A DNA stretch of 64,000 bases from Salticus scenicus (GCA_963930645.1 OZ005656.1:187747880-187811879); one strand, 5' to 3'. Counted from the first letter of the stretch, positions 10,636-22,513 are shown. The notes: generated by a model from the sequence alone, not told the origin. A program made the numbers and translations.

Positions 10636-12865
10636 GCTTTCCGAAAATCTATATGTAAGGAAAGTATTGTAATCATGCCAAAAACTGAGTTTGAGATTAT
10701 GGTGTTTCTACACGTTTTGAGGTCTCCTAGATTCATGTTTACTATTTTTACAATGATATATGTATGTGTATATGTATGTGAGTGAATACGATAGCGTTTA
10801 AAAGCCTTGTTTGAATGAGCTGAAAGTTGGTACTTATGTTATAGGTCACCATAGCACGAAACCCATTTATTTTAGTGATTCTAGCATTTATAGGTCTTTT
10901 ACAGGGACACAAAGAAAGATTCTTTATCATTACAGTTTATGGGCTCAAATTTTTACTTTCTCTTACTCTCTCTATATGTGGTAGAGAAAGTATTGTTTTT
11001 GGGTCAACTTTTTGAAATTGAGTTTTTGTTATATTTACATATTTTGAGGTCCCCTGAATTCAAAAATCATCTCTTTAGTGATTGGTCTGTGTGTGTGTGT
11101 GATCAGAATATCTCAAGAACAAATAATAGCAGAAAGTCCAAACTTGGTATTCTAAATGTGTATCGTATAGGGAGGCTACACTAAACTTTTCGTTCAGATC
11201 AAGCAAATGGTTCATGTACAGGGACATCCAAGAAAATTCAAGTACATTAAGTCTATGGGGGAAATTGCAGGTAAGTAGAGTTTGAACATCTATAGACTGC
11301 ACTAAACGAAATGAAACGAATATATATTCTTTTTATGCGTAAAAATATGTTTCATGTAGAATATAATATGGAAATCATTTACTTTCGTTTACAGGGGTAC
11401 AGAAAAGAACTAGATTATAGTGCGACAATACATAAAAATTGACGGAAGTGTTTTTCAGGATGTGCTGTGTGTTATTAGTGTAGGATTATATTTATTTGCA
11501 CCATGTGATGTGTACATAACCTTCAGAAGATATACTGGTTTGCCAGTATTTAAACCATAGCATTCTTTTTTATTGTTAGTGGAAGTGCTTTACTATAATA
11601 TTTACCATGTCTAGGAAAGCCGCTTAGAAATTGAAATTAATTCATTACAGCGATATGGTAAATAATGTATTTTTTTAAGCTAAATACTCATCGCTTGCAT
11701 TTTTGTATATTTACGCGTTTTCAGGTTTCCTGAATTCCAATGTCAGGTTTTTAACGTTTGATCTTTGTCTGTGTCTCTTAGAATAAATTATAAACAAATA
11801 ATTTCAGGCGGTCTAAATGTTGTATTTTGAAGTTAATACATTTGTTATAAGAAAAGTTTGATGAAGATTGATAAGTTTCAAGGAATGTTGCGTGTGAAAC
11901 TTGTCTGAATAATTTTAAATGAACTTTTGAATTTAATAACAGATTTGAATTTTATATAAATGTAGGTACAATAATGAAAAGGTAAGTTGAGGGGACAGCA
12001 GACCCCCCCCCTCCCCCCGTCACATAAAATTATTTGTCAAATAATGTTATCCTGAAGTCTAATTTGAATTGTTTTAACATAGGTTTAGGTAACAGTACTC
12101 GTTATCTTGCCCCTTAATTTCCAATCTATTTATGGTATTAAATTTCAGGGTAAGAGAAAGTCGTGTGTGTGACACACCAGATTATTCAAAGTGCTATAGC
12201 GTCTAAACGCCTTATTCGATTGAGTTGAAAATTTATACACATGCTACAGGTCACCATTGTAGGAAGTGCATAAATTTTGGTGAATTTTACACTTTTTTTT
12301 TTTTACAGACACAGAGAAAAATACTTTATCATTATAGCCCTATGGGCTCAAATTCTTTAAAGTGCGATAGTGACCAAATGCCATATTGGATTGAGCTGAA
12401 AATTTATATGCATAGTATCGATCACTGTCACACTAACTATATGAATTTTGGACTTTGTAGCTCTTATAGTTTTTTTTAGAGGAACACAAAGAATAATTTT
12501 TTATCATTGTGGCTTATAGGCTCAAATTGTTTAAAATGTGATAGCCTCTAAACGCCTCTTCCGATTGAACCGAAAATGTATGTACATGTTACAGGTCATC
12601 ACATAAACTGTATAGATTTTGGTGAATCTAGCACTTATACATTTTTACAGTCAGACGATGAAAATTTCTTTATCATTATGATCTATGGACTCAAATTATT
12701 TGAAGGGCAATATCGTTAATTTAAACATCATACTATATAGAGAAAAATACCCAAATACCCTATTATAATTTTCTGTTTTGTTTATTTAAAGAGTTCTCTT
12801 ACTTTAATTTATTTATACAACGGTTTATTATTTAATGTTCGGAAAGTCGTGTAGAATCACTCCAG

Positions 12866-12866
<1 letters not shown>
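10636..12866 (+). mobile_element. H3 satellite-carrying element, interrupted by H1
   Basis: Head: CTTTCCGAAAAT...AAGGAAAGTATTG at 10636-10668. Tail: GGAAAGTCGTGTAGAATCAC then TCCAG at 12841-12866. Four tandem units of about 170 bp ('gcgatagcgtctaaacgcc', 'gttataggtcacc', 'acagggacacaaagaaaaattc') start near 10789, 12196, 12365 and 12539. Taking out the H1 insertion (10955-12181) leaves about 1.0 kb, equal to the H3 copy at 50191-51205. The frames at 10939 and 12225 are satellite artefacts. Confidence 0.75.
10955..12181 (+). mobile_element. H1 element inserted in H3
   Basis: Complete 1.23-kb copy: head ACTTTCTCTTAC...GAGAAAGTATTG, tail CAGGGTAAGAGAAAGTCGTG plus a GT-rich hairpin and CACACCAGA. 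It sits inside an H3 unit between 'gggctcaaattttt' and 'ttcaaagtgctatagc', a junction that is contiguous in the other H3 units. No target-site duplication beyond T residues is visible. A second, degraded copy of the 'gaggtcccctgaattc ... ctgtgtct' module lies at about 11690-11930, so H1 holds an internal ancient duplication. C-rich block at 12002-12018. Confidence 0.75.
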
Positions 12867-12897
<31 letters not shown>

Positions 12898-13321
12898 TTA
12901 AATGTACTTTCAAAACTGAAAATTATTTTTATTACGCTCGACAAGCTACTATATTTTCCCAGGTATACCCCGTTACATCCATTTACACAATCACCTTCTA
13001 ACAACCTGAAAGTAATGAAAGTATACACACCCTAGGAACACCAATTTTCTCTTCAATTGGGCAGAAAATATTTTTCCCATAGCCTTCTGAAATCGAACTG
13101 CTGCATTACAATTAGGAAATTGGGACAGTCTGGCGACAGATTATGCACCCCAATAAAGGTGTGAGGACTTTTAATAAATGACCCCCTTAGGTGACAAGTC
13201 ATGGAAAGGTAAACTAAAAATCGTAACAGGACCTCCCAATTGTCGTATATTTTTTTCGGGGAAGAGGAGAATACGAGAAAGTTTCCATTTAGACACAAGC
13301 AAATTGTTAGTACCAAATTTT
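12867..13321. other. unexplained, higher-complexity stretch
   Basis: After a T tract (12867-12890), about 400 bp of more even base composition. A minus-strand frame of 87 codons (13053-13316) reads without obvious low complexity but has no start context, domain or homologue I recognise. A decayed exon or TE-gene fragment is possible; I do not call a gene. Confidence 0.3.
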
Positions 13322-13380
13322 GAAAGTATTATTTTCGGGTCAATTATTCGAAATTAAGTTTTTTTCTTTGTTTAGAAAAA
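13322..13380 (+). repeat. H1 head fragment
   Basis: 'gaaagtattattttcgggtc' followed by 'attcgaaattaagttttt' matches the first 60 bp of H1 after its hairpin. It is truncated at the X1 insertion. Confidence 0.5.
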
Positions 13381-13908
13381 CACTGAGAAAAAATTCTGTA
13401 ACTGACATCTAGATGTAATGTAGATACATTGTGACTCTAGAAAAAATGTTCCATGTCATCCTTATAAATTCTAGTTCCCTTGGAAACTAGAACACTCCAT
13501 GTCATCCTTATAAATTCTAGTTCCCTTGGAAAGCGAGTTCTAGAAGCCCCTATTAGAATTCTAGAGCGTTTGCCTATATTCTCGAGGGCAAAGTTATTTA
13601 AAAATCTCTGCAAATAAATGAGACTACAAGAGGCGAGTTTCTGCATCTATAATCTTGGTTTATTACCAAAATCTAGAAAATCAAGCGAGAATTTCTCGCA
13701 ATATAAATGATTCAGAATATTTAGAGTATTCAGAATATTGTTTCACCATCTAGAAATGTCTACACTAGAAATTCTCGATCATTTTGTCCATTCAGTTTAT
13801 TGGTGCGCCTTATGCGCATAGCTCGGAAATCTATATTTCTAGTTAAGGGGTTTAGAAAATGGCCACTTATTCATTCTAGAGAAAGGCGGTATATTTTTTT
13901 TCTCAGTG
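13381..13908 (+). mobile_element. X1 TCTAGA-rich MITE, copy 1
   Basis: Short TIRs: CACTGAGAAAAAA on the left, TTTTTTTCTCAGTG on the right. The 528-bp interior carries seven TCTAGA palindromes and many partial CTAGAA motifs. It matches three other copies (52275-52827, 53632-54002, 62493-62976) end to end. A local duplication of 'ccatgtcatccttataaatt' lies at about 13450-13520. TA flanks are seen in copies 2 and 3; here the flanks are AA. Confidence 0.75.
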
Positions 13909-14742
13909 AAGCTTAACAATTTGTATAGATATACATAACGATCGATGAAAAAATCCAGAGGGTTCAAGTTCGAGATTCCCAAAATTAAAATTCTATGTTG
14001 CCTCCTATATAAAAATAATCCTAGTGAGTGAAATGTTACCCATACCCAAATAAAGTGACTTTCAAAATTTCATTGTTATATCTTAAGAAGTCGCAGAGAT
14101 ATGTGGAAATACTGTTTTTAATTAAATAGACAGAAATAGAAATTTAAATTAATTAATTTAATTATGTCATCGATGTTTCCACTTTTAATTTGCGTAGGAT
14201 ACCTAAAACGCTATTTGTTGTACTTTTTATACCTTGGCAAGTTGTTTAAGTTATTTCTCTGCGACTTTTTGCGTTATAATGCTACAATTTTGTACATCAG
14301 TTTATTCGCGCATGGGAAATTTTAAATATTAGAATTAGTATTTATATTTTATCAGGCCGTATTTCTTGAAGACTTAAACAGATTTTATAAGAAGAGAGAG
14401 TGTGTGTGTGTGTGTGTGTGTGTTTTTTTTTCCTTCACGTTATACAATTTATAACATGCCTGAGATCAATATTTAAGGAAATATAGCGAAGATCAGGGTT
14501 TTTCCGGCTCGCTGCATATGAAGGCAATAAAGGATTATTTAAAATTTATTGTGGGGGGGGGGGGGTTATAATCGTAATAAGCTGTCCATATTTTGGTGCC
14601 TTCTCCATTAAGTGCGCTTGAATATTTAAGAAAATTCTTTTACAGTATATTATTCACGCTATTAAAAACTAGTATGCTGTGGACGCCACAAGACTTTCAT
14701 TTACGTTTTCCTATACAATTTTTTTCATTACAAACAGTATAT
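13909..14742. other. unexplained AT-rich stretch
   Basis: Contains a (TG)n microsatellite at about 14399-14423, a poly-G run near 14553-14566 and otherwise plain sequence. No gene supported. Confidence 0.4.
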
Positions 14743-14744
14743 TA

Positions 14745-15693
14745 CAGTGGAGCACCATTTATACGTTTTTCAAGGGACTGTTCCTAAAAAACGTATAACT
14801 GAAAAAAACGTACAACTGAAAATTCATTTTAACATTTAATACACAATAAAGTATCATATTAATAATAAAAGTCTAATCAATTTTCATGATTTCCTTTACA
14901 TTTATTCGAATAAGATATATTTTTAATTATATTTAAAATATTTTTAAAAGATTGAATAAAAATTAAATAATTAAAAATATTGAAATTCAGAAAAAATTTT
15001 CAAGATTTCGATTTTAACCTTTTAAAGACAAAGCCTTTTGTTCTCTAAATGAAGATGACATTTTTGCAAACGATTAAAAGGAAGGAAAGAAAAAAAAAAG
15101 TTTCTCCAACCATAATGTCAAATAAACACGATAAGAAAATCTTCCAAGTCGCCCAACGGAAGTGAGTAATAAATCTTGAAGTTTACAAAATGTGTATAAA
15201 GTTGTGGGCTTTTTTCCTTACCCCATTCCTGGAATCAATTAAAAGAGAAAGTGGGAGGTCTTCAAGTGATCACTGGCTACTTTATCTACCATTCAACCCA
15301 GTCGCCAACTGCTAACTCTGAAAATTTCTCTAACCCCCCTTCCACCAGGCTATCGATGCAAGTCTCACTTTGTTCTATAGACGCACTTTGTTACCATCAT
15401 AGGTACTATATAAGGTCTATGGTTACCATAGTTCTAAGAAAAAATAATCGAAAAGATAATAAAACATAAAGAGCATTCATCTTTTTTTTTTAATCCTGGA
15501 ATGAAACTCAAATTTGGGATTCTACAAGGAGAAAAGAAAAAGAAAACGTATAAGTGAAATTAAGAATTTACTTGTGTCGTACAAACGAAATATTTTAACA
15601 TTAGAATTCAATGGAATGATTCGGGACCGAAGTCGTAAAACGTATAAATGCGAAAAACGTATAAATGAGAAACGTATAAAAGGTGCTCCACTG
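14745..15693. mobile_element. P2 pogo/Tigger-like non-autonomous element
   Basis: TIR CAGTGGAGCACCATTTATA on the left, with the reverse complement GGTGCTCCACTG on the right. TA at 14743-14744 and 15694-15695. The motif CGTATAA is iterated beside both ends (near 14758, 14797 and 14812 in variants on the left; 15547, 15637, 15655 and 15672 on the right). The 949-bp interior has no transposase. The small frames at 15251 and 15514 are not convincing. Confidence 0.8.
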
Positions 15694-15806
15694 TAAAATA
15701 ATTATTTATTAAATTATCTCCCATTATAAAAGCATAAGATTTCCGCCCATACAACATTAAAAATTCCAAGAAAGTCGGTTTTACTCTCTACAAATGACAT
15801 CTATGC

Positions 15807-15807
<1 letters not shown>

Positions 15808-15846
<39 letters not shown>
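15808..15846. repeat. poly-T tract (about 39 nt)
   Basis: One of the longest homopolymers here, directly followed by 'atgaaaaaaaaaaaac'. Confidence 0.9.
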
Positions 15847-15849
<3 letters not shown>

Positions 15850-15869
15850 AAAAAAAAAAAACTAATTGT

Positions 15870-15975
15870 TTCAAAGGTACTGATGAGTTCTTTTGAAAGA
15901 TATCGATATTAAAAATTTGCCCCTTTTGGGATGGGGCGACTTCCCCCAGGGGGCAAGTCATAATTCTACATAAAA
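15870..15975 (-). repeat. dispersed segment with G/C-rich hairpin
   Basis: 'gttcttttgaaagat' and 'cgacttcccccagggggcaagtc' match 4376-4475 in reverse. The GACTTCCCCC/GGGGGCAAGTC part forms a strong hairpin. Confidence 0.4.
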
Positions 15976-16159
15976 AAAAATATTTCACAGTTGACTATTA
16001 CATATTATTAAAAATAATTGTTTTCAATTTCATAATGATTCATTAAATATAATTCTTATTATTATTCATAATTAATAATAATAATAATAATAATTTGTTT
16101 TATGTATATTTATATGAAAATTTCTCTATGTTACCATGATTTTAAAAAATTATAAAAAA

Positions 16160-16463
16160 AGGAGTGGCAACGCCACCTGTTGGATGATTTTCACTAAAAG
16201 TTGATAGGCATTAGTTTATGTCAAGGTGAAACTACGTATCAGTTTGTATGACATTCTGTGCAGTAGTTCCTGAGATACAACTGCCACAGAATTTTGTCGT
16301 GCACACACACACACACAGACGGACAGACATTTTCTTAAAATGGTCAAATCATATTCTAGATCTATCAAAATGTGTGATTCTCTTAAAATCGATCGGAAAC
16401 CCAAGGTCGAAAATTTTTACGAAATCAATACTTTTTTCTATTATGAATATAGAAGAAAATAAT
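16160..16463 (-). mobile_element. H2 element fragment (minus)
   Basis: Contains 'ggcaacgccacctgttgg' (reverse of the GGTGGCG satellite motif), 'cctgagatacaactgccac', a CA-rich 'acacagacggacagacatttt' segment, and a head in reverse ('caatacttttttctattatgaatatagaagaaaa'). Truncated at the 3' side. Confidence 0.6.
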
Positions 16464-16974
16464 AAAGTCCCAAATTACACTAGAAAAATTATCCTAATTT
16501 AACTGCAACCAATATTTTAAGAATTGTGATGAGCTAATAATGTTACAGTAACAATGCGCAGCAAATTTCTAAAAATTGATTACAGTTTATTACATTCTAA
16601 AAATTGATTACATTCTAAAAATATTGATTACAGTTAAATTCGGACAAATTTACTAGTGTAATGTGGGAACAGAATAAAATAATTATACGCAATGAAAACA
16701 AACTATTTAATTCTATATATGTTATTTTATTTGTTTTAGTTCTTAAAATTTGGTATTTTAAAACATTAACTATTAAGCAATATAATTTTTATATTTTTAT
16801 TATTATTATTATTATAAATAATTTCCGAATGGAACTCAGAAACTTTTCATCTTATTGCAATAAATTTATTTATTTAATCATTATGTGTATGTGTGCTTAA
16901 TTAAAAGTCATTTTATCTCTTACAACAATATTCCCTATCTAATTATTTACAAAAGATATGCCGGTTATTTTATT
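16464..16974. other. AT-rich stretch with a small tandem repeat
   Basis: 'cattctaaaaattgatta' is repeated about three times at 16565-16640, and there is an ATT run near 16797-16815. Nothing else recognised. Confidence 0.45.
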
Positions 16975-17236
16975 ACTTTCTTCTGTATTCTAGATAAGAA
17001 AGTATAGGTTTTGTAAAAACCTCGTGTTTTCGATTGATTTAGATGTTTTGAGAGGTCTAGAACACGATTTGACCAATATTAGAAAATATCTGCCTGTGAC
17101 AAAATATTGTGGCAACTGTATCACAGGAACTAAAGCACAGATTTTCATACAAATTGACATTGCACCTTCACATAAATACATAAAATAGTGTCTACCAGCT
17201 TTTAATGAAAATAGTCCAACAGGTGATATTGCCATA

Positions 17237-17269
<33 letters not shown>

Positions 17270-17505
17270 CAAAAATTTTAACATGGCGGTATAGATTTTT
17301 TCATAAAAAAAGCAATTTTTATGATGTCATTTGTAGGTAGTAAAATTGACTTTCTTCGTTTACTTAATGTCATACTACTCTAGGAAAAACAAAAGTCTGC
17401 TTTCATCATGGAAGATAATTTTAATAAATAACAATTTTAACAAATTATTTGTACTGAGGGAACTTGTATAGGAAAATAAAGAAGAAAGTTATGTGTGGCC
17501 ACAAC
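16975..17505 (+). mobile_element. H2 element, near-complete short copy
   Basis: Head ACTTTCTTCTGTATTCTAGATA... with AAGAAAGTATAGG forms a hairpin. The body has 'caactgtatcacaggaac', 'aacaggtgatattgcc' and a poly-T tract (17238-17268). The tail is GAAGAAAGTTATGTG followed by the palindrome TGTGGCCACA at about 17493-17503. 531 bp with roughly one satellite unit. It defines both H2 ends. Confidence 0.65.
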
Positions 17506-17513
17506 GTTTTTAT

Positions 17514-17850
17514 ATACTTTAACAGTCCAACCCTAAAACAATTATTAGCAGGAATTTTGAACTCAATATTATAAATCTGTGTCATATGGAAATGTTTCTT
17601 GAAACGTTTCATTTACATCGAACAAATGGTTCGTGGACTGGCGCATACAAGAATATTCAAATATATTAAGTTTATGGGCGAAATTTTTCTACACTGTACA
17701 AAATAAAATGAAAGATATTGTTTATATGTATATAAAACACGTTTCACATAGACCATGGTATAAAAGTGTTTTTCTTTCATTTCACATGGTATAAACGTAT
17801 TTTTCTTTCGTTTACAGGGCATACAAAAATAAATTCGAATATATTAATGA
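17514..17850 (+). repeat. H1 fragment, degraded
   Basis: Matches the H1 interior: 'attagcaggaattttgaactc', 'atggttcgtgga' and 'tttcgtttacagggc'. It contains a local duplication of 'catggtataaa...gtttttctttc' (about 17753-17812). Head and tail missing. Confidence 0.5.
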
Positions 17851-17958
17851 TATAGTTGGAAAGGCTTCGGAGTGCATTTCAATTTGCATCGCGCTTTACT
17901 TTTTTATTTATTTTATCCATATGCTAAATTTATTATTTGGTGCATATACAATACTTTA

Positions 17959-18446
17959 CCGGGATGCCCAAAATAAGTCTCAAAAAGTGATGTGGGAAAA
18001 TTACCTGATTTTATTATTATTATTATAATTACTATTACTACTATTTAATAACAGTCTTAAATGATTTATGAATGCAACTACAATATTTCTAACGGGGAGT
18101 TGAGTTGAGGCGGAAACATTTAGACAGCTGTGTATGCCAAATAAAACTACTTCTAAAACTATGTTGTTTAGTATTTTAAAGATACTTTTAAGAAAATAGT
18201 TTTTTTAATTCCACTGTTTGAACATGTCGCTTTTTATCTTTGCGAGATATACCGTTTGTCCGAATCAAATGTACTTATTTTGAACATTCTCAGTGCCACT
18301 AAGAGAGCTCACGTTGAAGTGTAATGATTGTTTAATAAAAACTTTGTGAGTATTGATATATAATTTTACAGTTTTCTTATGCTTTTAAACTCTCTGTTAA
18401 GTACAGCGACCTCTCCAAATTAGGTAAATTTGATTCTAACACCCTG
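17959..18446. mobile_element. possible mariner-like relic
   Basis: TA then CCGGGATGCCCAAAATAAG at the left and AACACCCTG then TA at the right resemble mariner ends, such as the better one at 53464. The TIR match is short and the interior has no frame, so this is tentative. Confidence 0.3.
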
Positions 18447-18514
18447 TACATATATATATATATATTAATAATAAATTTTAATATTTTAGATAAGTAAAGT
18501 TATTAGGCGAGTCG

Positions 18515-18617
18515 TATTAATCCTGGACGATATATTTAACGCCCCAGCCCGCCCGTTCCCGCTCTTCCATGTCTATTTCTGGTCAATTTTGTTCTTTTAT
18601 TACTTCCGGTGTGAGCC

Positions 18618-18654
<37 letters not shown>

Positions 18655-18990
18655 ACACTTGACATTGCGAGAATTTGTGGTTTTCTTCCCATGCTATTTC
18701 TATGGGTTTTTTAGCTCCCCCCCCCTCTTTTTCTACATTCTAAAGTGCGGTGGCCATATGGCCACCGCACTTTAGAATGTAGAAAAAGAGGGGAAAAGAA
18801 GCTGAAAACCCCATAGAAATAGCATGGGAAGAAAAGCAAAAAAACTCACAATGTCAAGTGTGTAAAAAAAAAAAAAAAAAAAAACAGGCTCACACCGGAA
18901 GTAATAAGAGGACAAAATTGAGTAGAAAAAGACATCGAAGAGCGGGAATCGGGCTGGCTGGGGCGTTAAATATATCGACCAGGGTTATAT
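18515..18990. repeat. near-perfect spacer-less palindrome (long hairpin)
   Basis: The sequence reads as its own reverse complement around the centre GGCCAT|ATGGCC at 18757/18758. Arms are about 235 bp. Left landmarks 'tttaacgccccagcc', 'ccgctcttc', 'acttccggtgtgagcc' and 'cccatgctatttctatggg' all recur inverted in the right arm. Poly-T (about 33) on the left faces poly-A (about 20) on the right. The innermost 70 bp is essentially exact; the outer arms differ at scattered sites. No spacer loop exists. It could be a foldback element, a head-to-head MITE pair or a hairpin RNA locus. Confidence 0.85.
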
Positions 18991-19971
18991 GGCCATATTA
19001 TTACTATTACTACTTATTGCTTACTAAGAAAAAGACGAGATGCTCAAAGGACAAAAATTCAAAAGGACTGCATGCGGAAGGAGATAAAGTGAATCTAACT
19101 TATGTACGGCCTTAAGCTGTAATGTGTATAATAATGTAAGGTTAACAGAAAATTGTGCAACTGCCACACGAACTTATTAGATTAAAAAAAAAAAAAAAAA
19201 AAAAAGAATCATTAAATAAATAACAGTTTTATAGCATTGTAAAATCCCACAATTTATTGATAAACAGGGTAATAAGCTTCGGAGGCAAATAATTTTATAA
19301 ACAGGATATGAAAGAGATAATGTTGACAACAAAATAAGTTTTTTCATTCTTCTCCCAATCAGTTCCAATAAAACATTGTTTCATATTAAAAAAAAAAAAA
19401 AATCACTAGTAAAATCGTTTTCGTCTAGGGAAAAAAAAAAAAAAAATTATACAACAGTGATTTTTTTTTTATTTTTTTTAGTAGCTTTCACTTAGGAAAA
19501 CTTTCGAAAATTTCTGTGCCTTTATTGAAAAAAAAAAAAAAAAAAAAAAAAAGTAGGATATAATTAAATAAAAAAAAATCTAAATAAGGATGATATTTTC
19601 AAATTTCATGCGTTAAAAAAAAAAAAAAGAAGAAGAAGAAGAAAAAGCAGGAGGAGGAGGAGAAGAAGAAGAAGAACTGAAAGAAGGGTAAAAAAAGAAA
19701 ATAAATATTTAAAAGCATGTCCTGTAATTTGGATTTAAGAATAAAATTAACATGAAAATATCATAAAATGTCTGTGCACATAATTTTATTTAGCTATTGA
19801 TTTATTTATTTATTATTATTAATTTAATTTATTTTATATTTGTGATACTCCAATGAAACTTCAAATAGGACAAGTTGACTGTTCTGCATTAATTAATTGC
19901 TCCAATTGTAGCTCTGGAGTAGCTTACTGTCATTGTAATTACTACTATAAAAGTTATTTCTGTCTTCTTCT

Positions 19972-20003
<32 letters not shown>

Positions 20004-20459
20004 TTCTTTTTAAACTTCAAAATTTTCGTCTTGAACTAGTTTAACTTTAGTTCAATTAAACTGATAAAGTTATAAAGTATACTTGAACATATACTTTCTT
20101 GAATAGTGTATATTATTTTCATTGGATCAGCTCGCTATTATACAATACAAGTCTCATGGAAAAAGACTTTAAAAGGACCTTTCAAAGTTGCTAACTATAT
20201 TATTTCTTGAACCTCTAATTTGTACATTACCATAATGTAACCACGCAAATTTCACCTTTTCCTTCCCAGTAATAACAATGCTACCTCTCTGAACTAACTT
20301 TATGCAATGTATAAAAACAATTACAATAAGCACGAACGTCCAAAAACTGCTGAACAATCACAGACTAGGAAAAAAAAAAAAAAAAAAAGCTTGTAATAAA
20401 ACTAGTCATTTATTTTACAATGCAGCTTTTTCTTTAACAACTAATTCGTTTTAAATGTA
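18991..20459. other. AT-rich stretch full of homopolymers
   Basis: A tracts at 19183-19205, 19387-19401, 19430-19446, 19527-19552, 19615-19628 and 19977-20002; a T-rich block near 19460-19480; and a purine GAA/GGA microsatellite at 19629-19690. No gene recognised. Confidence 0.5.
19629..19690. repeat. (GAA)n/(GGA)n homopurine microsatellite
   Basis: Almost pure purine tract of GAA and GGA triplets with a single C near its middle. Such mirror-like purine tracts can adopt triplex structure (known chemistry; not shown here). Confidence 0.8.
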
Positions 20460-20960
20460 CCTGGTTTTTTTCAACACAAATAATTCAACTAGGAACCGGA
20501 TCTTGTCGTGGTTGGAAAATAATGAGCTGTTCCAGCTAAAAGTTCAACCGTAGCTGTTCTTCCGAACTAGCCAAAAGCGGAAAAGAGAAAAACTCTTCTT
20601 CAAAAGAAAGTGAAACGAAATACGGGGCAAAAGAGAAAGGGGGGCAAGGTAAAGGCTAACGCGATTAGAAAAATTCTTTTTTAGTGGAAAAAGCCACACC
20701 ATATAAATCTTCACCCTGCCTTCAGAAGTTTGTGCGGACCCGCCTAGCGGTTTTACAAAGACAGGAGGAGAGGCCCTTTGCCCCCCTGAAACTGGTGTTT
20801 TCATCCAATTTATGAAGATTTTGGATGATAGGAACGCCTGTCGTCATCTTCGTGGTAATGTAAAGGCCTCAGTGTTCTACGCGTAAAAGCCTTTAGCACA
20901 AAAAAGGTTTTGTATTATCGGCCCTGTCTAAAATGAGTTACGAGATGGGTATAGCAAAAA
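20460..20960. other. GC-richer, non-repetitive patch of unknown nature
   Basis: Base composition is visibly more balanced than in the flanks. A minus-strand frame of 86 codons (20544-20804) has no low complexity. 'cttcgtggtaat' occurs twice (about 20850 and 20963). A TATAAAT on the plus strand at about 20702 has no matching initiator at standard spacing. It could be an exon, a decayed TE gene or a GC-rich TE. I recognise no protein, so no gene is called. Confidence 0.3.
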
Positions 20961-22471
20961 GCTTCGTGGTAATTGAGGTTTTGTAATATATCGTATTTCC
21001 TGAATTATTTGACATCCATGACATTTTTGGGTTTGTATACTTATTATCCATAAGTATATGCGTTTTTAAACAGGGAATTTGAGGTTTTTCTTTTACCTTA
21101 GGTAAATTCTAGGGCAAAGCGAAATTTTAGGCAGGAAGTTGCACTATGTGTTGCCTTATTTTTATTTTTTGGTAGGCCTTGAAATTAAATTTATAAAGGG
21201 GGCCGCTCTTTGAAAATTATTCTTTGCCTCATAGGTCACGTGGGATAATTTTAACTTTTAAATTTGCATTACATATCATATAATAAACAGTCAAAAATTG
21301 AGTTTTGCAAACAAAAAGTTTATATCTAGTAGGTAGTATTGTATTGCATTCTCGAATGTAATTTTCCAATCTTTAAAATATTTTTTGCGATGTCCCTAAT
21401 TCAGAAAGTTGATTTAAAAATTGTTAAAAAAAAAAAAAAAAAAAAAAATGCTTAAAACAGAAGAAAAGGTTTGGCAACATTGTCATTAGATTGCAGAATC
21501 AACTTTAAAATTTTGGTGAATTCACAAGGCCAAAAATATCACTAAATATAATGAATGAAAAAAGTCACTGTCCGTCATTTATTTGCTGAACTTTTGAGAT
21601 AATATTTAAGTACAATTACTTTTTATGATATTTACTCTTAGTGTGACAGTCGAAGACATGAAACAGTTATTTGATTATCAGCACTTAAGGGTATAGCTGA
21701 CACGTTAAGAAATTTTTAAATGGTTGACAAGAAAGAGATCGGAGATCCAAATTTTGACGATAAGTATAACGAGAATCCATTTTTCCATAATACATAATAA
21801 TAATAATTCATCACTACAATGATCAAATACCAGGAATGAAGACGAATTAATCAATAAACAATTACATATGGAAGTGAAGCGAATGGGTAACCGAGTAACA
21901 ATATTAAACAAGGTAAACGATATTAAAAAAGTTAATATGAGTTATTTCTGAGATAATAGATGAGATCATAAATAGTAATAAATATCGACAAAGTATAACA
22001 ACGAAAAAATAATGATAATTAGAAAAAGAAGAAGAAAGAGCAGTGGCCATCAAGGCGGGTAGATGGGGTTAAACTAGTTTTCCGGGAGCCCAACAATCCC
22101 CAAATCCTCTGCAATTTCACATGCTAACAACGAAAATTTTTTAAATAAAGATAATATTTACTGCAAATAAATAAATAAATAAACAAATAAAATAAATAAA
22201 TAAATAAATACGAAATTAAAAATTAAAACTTAACGAGAAATACTTGAAAGTTTTAATTTATTAATTTAGCAATTATATAGCCATAATGTAGAAAACTCGA
22301 TTTTCTTTTATAAAATGAGGTTTGAGACTACGAATTGAGTAATTTTTAAATATATCAACAATTGTATTAGGCAGCATTTCATATGTATTTATAAACCCTC
22401 ATTAAAATCATTTCAATTCGGTACAAATATTTAACTGTTATCTTAAGCATCTTCATTAATAACTTTAAGGC

Positions 22472-22513
<42 letters not shown>

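Noticed and set aside
20695..20725. TATA box promoter
   Set aside because: TATAAAT is expected often in AT-rich DNA; no initiator at about 30 bp and no downstream gene.
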